From positions 1-44,156 of IMG/VR virus record IMGVR_UViG_3300039002_000011: 44,156 bases of DNA; one strand, 5' to 3'. The DNA is from a virus. The position numbers and the translations under genes are program-made. Of the stretch, positions 7,782-15,068 are shown piece after piece (positions within the stretch are counted from its first letter, which is position 1; each line of letters starts with the position of its first letter). The notes under the pieces are model-generated. The model did not search any database, was not told where the DNA came from, and saw only the letters and a list, made by a program, of their open reading frames with translations.

Positions 7782-9230
7782 ATGGCTGAGATGACTCAAC
7801 TCGAAATGGTCCAGAAGATGGACCAAATGATGGCACTGCTCGAAAAGGGCAACAAGCCATCACGGGGTTCTCCCGCTGGCGTGGTGGGAGACATTAACGA
7901 ATCCTGGCGTCAGCGCACCGACAAGGAATGGCCAGCTCACCAGCTCAAGGCGCTGTCTGACGTGTATGGCGGTCCTGAATCCCTGGAGATGTTCGGTAAG
8001 AAAAAGAACGGCAAGTACCGAGTCTCTGGTATTGGACCTCAGCTTGTCAAGATGGCAGCTATGGCGACCAAGGGCACGGAGAACAATGCCTGGCAAGTCG
8101 CCAAGAATCAAGGTCTGTATGAGGAGAATTACGGTCTTGAGCAGTTTGAGCGCGAGTACGGGTTCTACCCGGCTAACGTTCCTCACGTCCAGAAGACCCC
8201 GCACGGTGAAGTTCGCAAGACAGCACTGGCGGAAGGATCTGGGCAAACCGGCGGCTACGTCATTCCTCCTCAGTTCCAAAACGAATTGATGACCATTGCG
8301 GCTGAAGATGGGTTCATCGAACAGCGCGCAAAGGTCATCCCGATGAATACCAGGTCGGTCCAGTGGCCAATGCTGGATATCACGACCAAACAGGCGACGG
8401 GAACCACGCCATACTTCGGCGGTATCCTGGCTCAGTGGCAGCCAGAAGCGGTTTCCATCAACGAAACCGAACCCCAGTTCAAACAGAGCGAATGGGTAGC
8501 CTGGGATTTGGTGCTCTACACCGTTTCCAGCAACCAGCTCTTGGCCGATAACGGCATCGGGCTGGACGCTCTGCTCACTCAGCTCTTCGGTCAAGCCATT
8601 ACCTGGTACAAAGAGTTCGCGTATCTCCAAGGTACGGGAACTGGCAGCACAATGCCTCTGGGCGTGTTGAACGCTCCGGCTACGCTGCTCCAGAAACGCG
8701 CGGTTGCCAACCGATTCCTTATGTCGGACGCGGCTGCGATGATGTCTCACTTGCAGATTCGTAGCTGGGATGACGCTTGCTGGATTATGCACCAGAGCGT
8801 TCTTCCTCAGCTCATCATGATGCAAGATGCGGCTGCGGCTAACCAAACTCAGCTCGCTAACGTTCCGGCTGGAAATCGTCTCTCCTGGTTGACTCCTTAC
8901 GGAGACGGTGAGAAGGGACCGGCGGCTATGAAGCTGCCTAATGCCTTCCTCAACGGTCTTCCAATATTCTTCACAGAAAAGACTGTTCAGCTCGGTACGA
9001 CGGGTGACGTTCTCTTGGTGGATTGGAGCCGGTACATAATCGGTATGCGGCTTGACCTCCAGATTGACGTTTCGCCGCACTTCTTGTTCCGTAACAACCA
9101 ACTCGCCTGGCGCGTTATCGCTCGTTGCGATGGCAAGCCGTGGCTCAACAACTTCATCACTGACCAAACCGGCTTCCAGGTCAGCCCGTTCATTTCGCTG
9201 TCCACCACAGCGACTAGCACGGCCTACTAA
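7782..9230 (+). CDS. Major capsid protein 1 (HK97 fold)
   Basis: 482 residues; strong AGGGAGG before ATG 7782. The first ~150 residues are charged and helical (delta domain). Then KTALAEG (146-152) and TGGYVIPPQF mark the usual start of the mature HK97-fold protein. Family features follow: ETEPQF, a VSSNQLL segment, LQGTGTGSTMPLGVLNA, the WIMHQSVL strand, GLPIFFTEK and a DWSRYIIGMR end region. It should form the icosahedral shell after cleavage by the protease at 2260. A full paralogue with a shorter delta domain lies at 11402. Expression is probably set by the leader and terminator immediately upstream. Confidence 0.93.
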   Translation: MAEMTQLEMVQKMDQMMALLEKGNKPSRGSPAGVVGDINESWRQRTDKEWPAHQLKALSDVYGGPESLEMFGKKKNGKYRVSGIGPQLVKMAAMATKGTENNAWQVAKNQGLYEENYGLEQFEREYGFYPANVPHVQKTPHGEVRKTALAEGSGQTGGYVIPPQFQNELMTIAAEDGFIEQRAKVIPMNTRSVQWPMLDITTKQATGTTPYFGGILAQWQPEAVSINETEPQFKQSEWVAWDLVLYTVSSNQLLADNGIGLDALLTQLFGQAITWYKEFAYLQGTGTGSTMPLGVLNAPATLLQKRAVANRFLMSDAAAMMSHLQIRSWDDACWIMHQSVLPQLIMMQDAAAANQTQLANVPAGNRLSWLTPYGDGEKGPAAMKLPNAFLNGLPIFFTEKTVQLGTTGDVLLVDWSRYIIGMRLDLQIDVSPHFLFRNNQLAWRVIARCDGKPWLNNFITDQTGFQVSPFISLSTTATSTAY

Positions 9231-9239
9231 GGAGGTTTG

Positions 9240-9782
9240 ATGCCGGCTCTGATAAACGAGAAAGGACATCTACTAGAGTACGGGCGCCAGCCCTGGATTG
9301 ATACGGCTCTGGACGAATTCAGGGCTAGAGGTGGTAAGTATGTCCTAGAGATTGGGAGCATACGCAGTCACAGCCTAGAGGGTGACGGTTGGTCCACTAT
9401 CGCATGGGCAAAGAATGCTAAACGGGTGTGGACAGTAGATATCGACCCACGGGCTGGCGCCTTAACCAAGCTCTGGACCGAAAAGTATGGAAACGTAACA
9501 GTGGTCACAGCAGATGCTTTGGAATGGATTCCCAAATTCACGGAGGTAGTAGACCTACTTTATCTGGATGCATGGGACGTAGGCACTGACAATTACCAGG
9601 AGAACCATCTTAAAGCCTTTGAGCTGGCTCTTAAAAATCTGCACGAACGTAGTTTAGTGTTGATAGACGATGCTAAGAACCAGGGCAAAGAGTTCCTAGT
9701 TGTACCGACTGCAAAAAAGATGGGTTTTGAGGTTATTTTCTGGGACTACATGGTCCTTTTAGGGAGGGTCAACTATGCATGA
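9240..9782 (+). CDS. Class I SAM-dependent methyltransferase
   Basis: 180 residues from ATG 9240 with AAGGAGG upstream (an in-frame TTG lies one codon earlier). VLEIGSIRSHSLEG (about 35-48) is the glycine-rich SAM motif, and VWTVDIDP ends the second strand with an acidic residue that would hold the ribose. DLLYLDAWD fits motif IV and VLIDDAKN a later strand. It resembles small methyltransferases found with sugar enzymes. Its place directly after the capsid gene suggests modification of a virion glycan or of a sugar; the substrate is unknown. Confidence 0.75.
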   Translation: MPALINEKGHLLEYGRQPWIDTALDEFRARGGKYVLEIGSIRSHSLEGDGWSTIAWAKNAKRVWTVDIDPRAGALTKLWTEKYGNVTVVTADALEWIPKFTEVVDLLYLDAWDVGTDNYQENHLKAFELALKNLHERSLVLIDDAKNQGKEFLVVPTAKKMGFEVIFWDYMVLLGRVNYA

Positions 9783-10098
9783 CAAGTTCTTCGTGAAACC
9801 TACACAAACTATTAATGTAGGGCAGGTTTCCATAACAGGCGGTTCGGCTGCCAAAATAGTATCTGCAAACACCAGCCGTAGGAAAATAACCATCGCCTCT
9901 GCCGACTTGGGAAACACTTGGTTAGGTACTAGTTCGGGGGTCACTAACAGTAATGGATACCCTATGTACCTGGGTTCCCATCTCACTACAGACTTTGGAG
10001 AGTCTGGAGCCATTACATTGGACTGGCAGTCCGATGTTTGGGTATACGCAGGAGGAAGCAATCTTACCGTCTACTACATCGAAGAACTGTTGTCCTAA
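9775..10098 (+). CDS. Small beta-rich virion protein
   Basis: 107 residues; the ATG overlaps the methyltransferase end by 8 bases. The sequence has alternating strands with SRRKITIASA and a C-terminal ...VYYIEELLS. This pattern (sequence 'aN-sR--itI' then 'YY-EE') is seen in small phage virion proteins that decorate head or tail. No enzyme motif is present. Its position between the two capsid proteins makes capsid decoration the best guess. Confidence 0.55.
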   Translation: MHDKFFVKPTQTINVGQVSITGGSAAKIVSANTSRRKITIASADLGNTWLGTSSGVTNSNGYPMYLGSHLTTDFGESGAITLDWQSDVWVYAGGSNLTVYYIEELLS

Positions 10099-10100
10099 CC

Positions 10101-11246
10101 ATGTACACGTCTCAGCAATATCTTGAGGCAGGGATTTACTGCACTCGGCTAGAAAACTGGCAGATGGCAGTAAATCCCCTTCAAGAAGCCTTGAAGATGG
10201 GTTTGGATACCCCAGAGTTGAGGATGTATTTGGGTCAAGCCTGCATACATCTGAAACTATACCGGGAGGCTCATGAGCACTTAACAAAGTCTCTTGAGTT
10301 AAAGCCGGATTATACGTATTCGGATATTCTCCTGGCACACGTTGAATCAATATTCGGCAAGGATGACGAATCATGGGAACGGGATATGAGACTGATGAGG
10401 AACCATCCCGCCCGTCCCTATCCTAACAGGATATGGGACTGTGAAGGTTCCTTGGTGGGGAAAACCGTTCTGGTGCATATGTTTGATGGACACGGGCTAG
10501 GGGACGTGATCCAGTCCATGAGACATATTGCACCTTTTAAGGAGAAGTTTGGTTGCCAAATTTTGGTTAGTGCGACTCCAGACACCGAATGTCTGTTTAA
10601 GACACTCAATGGAGTTGATCAACTAACGGTTTACGTAGACGAGACAATCAAGTATGACGTATCCGCCAGTTTGGAAGACTGTCGGTTACTGACTAGAGGA
10701 ATGGTCACAGAACACCCATACTTGTATGCCGACCCAGAAGTGGTGTCAAAGTGGGCTCCGCATACTAATAAGGGACTGTTCAGGGTGGGGGTTAGCTGGC
10801 GAGCGAGTCAAGGTAACTTGCACAGAACTAAAAGCGTACCTTTGAGGTTCTTCAAGCCTTTGACAGAGATACCGGGGGTGGAACTGTATAGCCTCCAAGT
10901 TAGGGCAGGAGATGAGTGTTATCAGGAAAAGATTCCTCTAGTCAACATCGGAGGAAAGTTCAACGCTAACAGCTTCTCCGATGCCGCAGCGGCTACAGAG
11001 TGTATGGACCTGGTGATTTCTGTAGATAGTGCGATAGCACACTTGGCGGGGGCGCTAGGCAAACAGGTATGGACACTACTCCCGTATGCTCCGGCGAGTC
11101 GGTGGAAACTTGAGGGAGATACAACAGAGATTTACCCGACCATGAGGTTATTCAGGCAACCATCCTACGGTGATTGGAAAGGTTGCTTCGATAAGGTCAC
11201 GGAAGCCTTGAAAGAGGTGGTCTGTGGCGAATGTGTACCGGCGTAA
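10101..11246 (+). CDS. TPR protein with GT9-like glycosyltransferase domain (copy 1)
   Basis: 381 residues from ATG 10101. Residues 1-85 contain TPR repeats (QYLEAGIYCTRLENWQMAV, LYREAHEHLTKSLELKPD). The remainder is a GT-B-type glycosyltransferase module related to heptosyltransferases: DGHGLGDVIQSM as the N-terminal nucleotide loop, then VGVSWRAS and DLVISVDSAIAHLAGALGK, the donor-binding signature, ending WTLLPYAPASRW...YPTMRLFRQ. Such TPR-glycosyltransferases are common in bacteria. Here it sits between two capsid genes, so virion protein glycosylation is a reasonable guess. A paralogue lies at 33490. Confidence 0.8.
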   Translation: MYTSQQYLEAGIYCTRLENWQMAVNPLQEALKMGLDTPELRMYLGQACIHLKLYREAHEHLTKSLELKPDYTYSDILLAHVESIFGKDDESWERDMRLMRNHPARPYPNRIWDCEGSLVGKTVLVHMFDGHGLGDVIQSMRHIAPFKEKFGCQILVSATPDTECLFKTLNGVDQLTVYVDETIKYDVSASLEDCRLLTRGMVTEHPYLYADPEVVSKWAPHTNKGLFRVGVSWRASQGNLHRTKSVPLRFFKPLTEIPGVELYSLQVRAGDECYQEKIPLVNIGGKFNANSFSDAAAATECMDLVISVDSAIAHLAGALGKQVWTLLPYAPASRWKLEGDTTEIYPTMRLFRQPSYGDWKGCFDKVTEALKEVVCGECVPA

Positions 11247-11409
11247 TGAGTTTGAAGAGCGTAGTAATCGCAAATCTGCTCTGGGCAAGGCTACCGAAGA
11301 GCAGCTACGCCGGGCTCTGGCTCTAAAGACCTTCAGGGAACTAGAACAGTGCAGCGCAGAGGAAATCATGGACGAACTGGAATATCGAAAGAAGGTGAGT
11401 AATGGCTAG
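11224..11409 (+). CDS. Small charged helical protein
   Basis: 61 residues from GTG 11224, overlapping the previous gene by 23 bases and the second capsid gene by 8. Mostly helix-forming charged residues (EEQLRRALALKTFRELEQ, EEIMDELEYRKK). It could be a small scaffold or assembly factor for the neighbouring capsid protein. No family recognised. Confidence 0.5.
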   Translation: MANVYRRNEFEERSNRKSALGKATEEQLRRALALKTFRELEQCSAEEIMDELEYRKKVSNG

Positions 11410-12574
11410 CTGGACTGAAAAGGCTCTGAGAATTGCCAAGGCTGCCTCCACCTTCCGGCTGAACAGCCCGGACGCGAAGCCGGTGCGCCATAAATCCTTC
11501 ACTGACTACTGTGTATCGGTCAAGAATAAAGAGAACAAACGTCTTGAGGAAGTGTACGGCTCCCGATGGGAGGCGGTTGAAGAACGTCCAGGACAGGACT
11601 TCTCCCTAGGATCGGTACAGAAAGCAGCTCTGTCTGAGACTCAGGGACTCACCGGCGGCTATCTGGTGCCGATGGACTACACTCTACGGCTCATGGAGGT
11701 GGTTATAGAGGAGTCCTTCCTGTATCCGCTGGCTACCATCCTCCCGATGCAGTCTCAGACTACGCAGGCTCCCAAGATCGATATTGAAACGGCTCAGGCA
11801 GCCAAAACTGCGCCGTACTTCGGCGGAATGCTGATGCAATGGGGTGCTGAACAAGCGCCGTCTGAGACAGAACCGACCTTCAGGAACGTGCCCCTGTACG
11901 CCTGGGACTTACTTGGGTACTCGAAACTTAGCAACCAGCTTTTCCAGGACATTGGGGACGCCGGGGAAGAGTACCTCATCAATCTGATAGCCAAGGCGGC
12001 TAGCTGGTACACGGAGTTTGCTTTCCTTCAGGGGTTAGGTGCCAGTAACTCCATGCCCCTTGGGGTGATCAATGCTCCAGCGGCCATTCAAGTAACCTCA
12101 AAGGACAATAGCGGAAACACGATAGTCATAGATGACATATCAGCAATGACTTCCGACCTTCTACCTTACTCGTGGAAGAATGCTATATGGGCGTGTCATC
12201 CAACCGTACTCAACACTCTGCAAAAGAATATCACGACATACTTCATCAACATTGAAATCGGTAGAGAGAGACACGGTAGCCAGTGTGGTATGTTGTCTAC
12301 CCGCCCGCTGTTCGTTACAGATAAGCTGCCAGCTATCGGTACAAGCAATGCTGCTAAGGTATCCGGGTGTTTGGTTCTGTTTGACCCAACTCTGTACATC
12401 ATCGGGGATCGTCAACAGATCCTCATTGACATTAGTGAACATAACTTGTTCCAGACGTACCAAACAGTGCTCAGGGCATGGGTGCGTATGGATGGTAAGC
12501 CAATAGTAACCAATAAGGTAACGGCGGCAGACGGTACTTCTCTGGTTTCTCCTTATGTGGTCCTAAAAGCATAA
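11402..12574 (+). CDS. Major capsid protein 2 (HK97 fold), paralogue of the 7782 gene
   Basis: 390 residues. From KAALSET (74-80) on it aligns end to end with the first capsid protein: TGGYLVPMDY versus TGGYVIPPQF; TAPYFGGMLMQW versus TTPYFGGILAQW; ETEPTF versus ETEPQF; LQGLGASNSMPLGVINAPA versus LQGTGTGSTMPLGVLNAPA; YIIGDRQQ versus YIIGMRLD. The N-terminal arm before the predicted cleavage zone is about half as long (73 versus 145 residues). It could form pentamers, a second lattice position, or an alternative shell. The ATG overlaps the previous gene by 8 bases; no strong ribosome binding site is seen. Confidence 0.88.
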   Translation: MASWTEKALRIAKAASTFRLNSPDAKPVRHKSFTDYCVSVKNKENKRLEEVYGSRWEAVEERPGQDFSLGSVQKAALSETQGLTGGYLVPMDYTLRLMEVVIEESFLYPLATILPMQSQTTQAPKIDIETAQAAKTAPYFGGMLMQWGAEQAPSETEPTFRNVPLYAWDLLGYSKLSNQLFQDIGDAGEEYLINLIAKAASWYTEFAFLQGLGASNSMPLGVINAPAAIQVTSKDNSGNTIVIDDISAMTSDLLPYSWKNAIWACHPTVLNTLQKNITTYFINIEIGRERHGSQCGMLSTRPLFVTDKLPAIGTSNAAKVSGCLVLFDPTLYIIGDRQQILIDISEHNLFQTYQTVLRAWVRMDGKPIVTNKVTAADGTSLVSPYVVLKA

Positions 12575-12604
12575 ATTCTGGGTCAATGACCATAGTAACG
12601 GCTG

Positions 12605-12632
12605 GTGGCACTGCCACGGCTTAACTTTCTCT
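12605..12632 (+). terminator. Possible weak terminator after the second capsid gene
   Basis: GTGGC (12605-12609), loop ACT, GCCAC (12613-12617), then a pyrimidine-rich CTTAACTTTCTCTT stretch. The stem is short and the T tract broken. It lies in the 74-base gap before the next gene, whose start has a strong AGGGAGG. Confidence 0.35.
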
Positions 12633-12648
12633 TAGGGAGGTTTTTCCA

Positions 12649-13110
12649 ATGTTTACGGAACAGTTAACGCAAGCCCTGGCAGTACTGGGACAGCTTCCCG
12701 CTGCCAACCAGGCAGCCGCGACGTACAACCTGGGGGCATCCACAGGAAACCTTACCAACGGTATCGATATGCGAGCGATCCGGCGATTGCTTGCCGTGTT
12801 TGATATCGGTGTGTATGGCACCAACGCCAACGTTCAGGGGTACTTCCAGGCTTCTGCCAACTTGAATATGGCAGGCGCCGTGAATGTGGCCGCTGCCATT
12901 CCGTTGGTGGCTAACACTAACAACCGAGTCGAGACGTTGGAGGTGCGGGCAGACCAATTGCCGGCGGGTACACGGTACGTTTCTCTCCAGGTGGTGGTGA
13001 ATACCGCTTCTGTTAACCTGGGTGTGGTCCTTATCGGTGGTGAGTCGGCTTACAAACCGGCTAACCAGTTCAACACAGCCAATGTTCTCGATCAGGCTCT
13101 CGTAACATAA
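12649..13110 (+). CDS. Small structural protein next to the capsid genes (probable decoration protein)
   Basis: 153 residues, strong AGGGAGG before ATG 12649. An N-terminal helical part (QALAVLGQLPAANQAAAT) is followed by a beta-rich domain (AIRRLLAVFDIG, ETLEVRADQL, RYVSLQVVVNTAS, LGVVLIGGES). Proteins with this layout are common immediately downstream of HK97-type capsid genes and are annotated as virion or decoration proteins. No enzyme motif. Confidence 0.6.
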   Translation: MFTEQLTQALAVLGQLPAANQAAATYNLGASTGNLTNGIDMRAIRRLLAVFDIGVYGTNANVQGYFQASANLNMAGAVNVAAAIPLVANTNNRVETLEVRADQLPAGTRYVSLQVVVNTASVNLGVVLIGGESAYKPANQFNTANVLDQALVT

Positions 13111-13127
13111 CCAACATTAGACCAACC

Positions 13128-13156
13128 TTGACAGGTAGGTTTGCATGTTATAGCAT
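13128..13156 (+). promoter_or_regulatory. Sigma-70-type promoter
   Basis: A perfect TTGACA -35 box (13128-13133), a 17-base spacer and TAGCAT (13151-13156; 4/6). It would start transcription just before the hairpin and the HNH remnant, and continue into the sugar block at 13405. Confidence 0.6.
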
Positions 13157-13188
13157 AGCTGTATCATCGACAAGGTGGTACAGCTATG
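13154..13188 (+). promoter_or_regulatory. Hairpin occluding the start of the HNH remnant
   Basis: CATAGCTGTA (13154-13163) and TACAGCTATG (13179-13188) are perfect 10-base inverted repeats. The right arm contains the ATG start (13186-13188), and the AGGTGG ribosome site lies in the 15-base loop. Such start-hiding hairpins are known in front of T4 homing endonuclease genes. Confidence 0.7.
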
Positions 13189-13403
13189 TCTATCAATAGC
13201 GAAGTTTGGGTGGATGTTCTAGGCTGTGTAGGATACCAAATATCCAACTTAGGTAGGATACGTTCATCGAACGGTATTCTAAAACCTTGGCTGATAGTAG
13301 GTTGTGTACCCAACAAGAGCTTGCCGATATGTTCGGTGTCAGCCGTACTACAATAGGACTCATAGTAACTCGCAAAGCTTGGAAGCACGTAAAAGGAGCA
13401 TAG
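13186..13403 (+). pseudogene. HNH homing endonuclease remnant (NUMOD4 start plus DNA-binding end, core deleted)
   Basis: Frame from ATG 13186 gives EVWVDVLGCVGYQISNLGRI, a clear NUMOD4 motif, and then runs out to a stop at 13354-13356. In another frame, from about 13290 to TAG 13401-13403, QELADMFGVSRTTIGLIV and then TRKAWKHV form the helix-turn-helix end typical of the same endonucleases. The HNH catalytic part that should lie between is absent. A deletion joined the two ends out of frame near 13290-13310. The gene is dead as an enzyme but its promoter and start hairpin remain. Confidence 0.85.
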
Positions 13404-13404
13404 A

Positions 13405-14442
13405 TTGAGTAACCGTGTTTGTGTGGTTCCGACATGCCGACCGGAGTCTTTGCAGAGGTTCTTGAAAGAGTGGGAAGGAAAGGGGGGATGGACTTCACTT
13501 ATAGTAGTGGAGGACGCCCCCCATATTTCCCCCCAAATAACAACCGACCTATCCCATTACGAGTCGAACACCGGAGTCAAAACTTACCATGTCTCTTGGG
13601 ATAGCATAGACAGACTCCTGGGAGAGCGATCCTGGATTATCTCGCGCCAGGATAGTGCCATTCGTTGCTTCGGATTCCTACTCGCCTACCGGATGGGAGC
13701 CGATTACGTTCTCACCCTGGACGATGACTGCTACCCAGATATAGCCCATCCAGATATAGTCAATCTCCATCTAAACAATATCCGTCGATTTCCTAAATGG
13801 TCCAGTACCGTGCCCGGATTGAAGGTTAGGGGGCTGCCGTACAAGAACCTGGGTGTCCGGCACGACGTTCAAATATCAATGGGGCTCTGGACTGGAGTCC
13901 CTGACCTGGACGGCAAAACCCAACTAGGGATGGATGAGAACGACTTACGCCTAAAGTTTTTCTTACCTCATATCGGCGTTCGCTTGTTGGCGCAGGGCGA
14001 GTATGCCCCTCTGTGTGGCATGAATCTGTGCTTCACCAGGCGAGCCATACCGCTCTTGTACTATCCACTGATGGGACGGAATCAGCCATACAAACGGTTT
14101 GACGACATATGGGCAGGGGTGGTTGCAGAACGGCTGTGCGATCTTATGGGATGGAAAATCTCTATCGGGACTCCGTTTGTAAGGCACTCCCGCGCCAGCG
14201 ATCCACGAGCGAATGTAGTCAAGGAGGCTCCAGGCATTGAGGCAAATGAGGAGTTCTGGACTATCGTAGATAGGTTTTACGATCCTATAAAAAGTCCTCT
14301 ACTCCTTGTAAGGGACCTGGGGATACACTTCCAGGAGTACTACGATGTACTCGTAGCGGACGTACTCGATAAGGAGTACATCAAGAAGCTGGGCAAAGCA
14401 TACACCATTTGGACAGAACTCTTCAGTGAGGTTATCCTATGA
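13405..14442 (+). CDS. GT75 / reversibly glycosylated polypeptide-like protein (UDP-arabinopyranose mutase family)
   Basis: 345 residues from TTG 13405, after AAAGGAG. LTLDDDCYPD (DDD at 106-108) is the nucleotide-sugar metal site. The sequences SMGLWTGVPDLD, CGMNLCFTRRAI, RFDDIWAGVVAERLCDLMG and FVRHSRASDPRANV, then VKEAPGI, follow the order of conserved blocks of plant reversibly glycosylated polypeptides, which interconvert UDP-arabinopyranose and UDP-arabinofuranose. A cytosolic nucleotide-sugar enzyme is therefore likely, feeding the neighbouring transferases. Whether it is a mutase or a transferase cannot be decided from sequence. Confidence 0.85.
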   Translation: MSNRVCVVPTCRPESLQRFLKEWEGKGGWTSLIVVEDAPHISPQITTDLSHYESNTGVKTYHVSWDSIDRLLGERSWIISRQDSAIRCFGFLLAYRMGADYVLTLDDDCYPDIAHPDIVNLHLNNIRRFPKWSSTVPGLKVRGLPYKNLGVRHDVQISMGLWTGVPDLDGKTQLGMDENDLRLKFFLPHIGVRLLAQGEYAPLCGMNLCFTRRAIPLLYYPLMGRNQPYKRFDDIWAGVVAERLCDLMGWKISIGTPFVRHSRASDPRANVVKEAPGIEANEEFWTIVDRFYDPIKSPLLLVRDLGIHFQEYYDVLVADVLDKEYIKKLGKAYTIWTELFSEVIL

Positions 14443-15068
14443 CGGAACTGGTAGTAGCCCGGTACAACGAAGATCTGTCATGGGTGGGCGTCATGGCACA
14501 TGCCCATCCTATGAAGGTTTCCGTTTACAACAAGGGAACTCCTTTTCCCAAGTGCCACAACCTACCAAATGTGGGTAGAGAGGCTCATACTTACCTACAC
14601 CACATTACAGAACGGTGGGATACCCTGGCTGATTGGACCGTTTTCACTCAAGCCGACCCGGAACCTCATACGACGGCTGAGGAGTTCCTTACGCTTTTTC
14701 CTCCTTCAGTAGCCGGTATAAGAGGTATCAAGCATTTCCGGCTAGATGGCGAGTTAAAAGAGGACGGGCGTATCGCCTGGCAATGCAGCCCGACATGGTT
14801 TTCCAAAGTAGAGAGCGGGGAAATTGGCATATCTGAATGGTCCCTTGTCGAGTTCTTTAACAAGTTCTTGGGACCGGTGGATTTGAGCAAGGTAGTGTAC
14901 TACGGGGGGGCTATATTCGCCGTCTCAAAAGCCAATATCTGCCGTCATCCACGTAGTTTCTACCAGAGTTTACTTGCGACTGTGGACCATCACATTCATC
15001 CCGAAGAGGCTCACTATCTGGAAAGAGCCTGGCACTGCATTTTCACAACAAGGAGCGAGAATGTCTGA
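14439..15068 (+). CDS. DUF3431 family protein (copy 1)
   Basis: 209 residues; ATGA overlap with the previous gene. It starts TELVVARYNEDLSW and has VYNKG, LPNVGREAHTYLHHI and LADWTVFTQADPEPH, the conserved blocks of DUF3431, a family often found beside glycosyltransferases in bacteria and fungi. The biochemical role of the family is not known to me; a glycosyltransferase-like role is suspected. A paralogue is at 42075. Here it sits between the GT75-like gene and a glycosyltransferase-methyltransferase fusion. Confidence 0.8.
   Translation: MTELVVARYNEDLSWVGVMAHAHPMKVSVYNKGTPFPKCHNLPNVGREAHTYLHHITERWDTLADWTVFTQADPEPHTTAEEFLTLFPPSVAGIRGIKHFRLDGELKEDGRIAWQCSPTWFSKVESGEIGISEWSLVEFFNKFLGPVDLSKVVYYGGAIFAVSKANICRHPRSFYQSLLATVDHHIHPEEAHYLERAWHCIFTTRSENV

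Noticed and set aside
7860-9269. 469-codon open frame on the - strand opposite the first capsid gene
   Set aside because: It mirrors the strongly coding capsid frame, has no ribosome site and no recognisable domain; all neighbours are on the + strand.
14974-15060. Longer N-terminus for the glycosyltransferase-methyltransferase fusion
   Set aside because: The extra codons overlap DUF3431 in another frame and lack a start signal, whereas ATG 15061 has AAGGAG.
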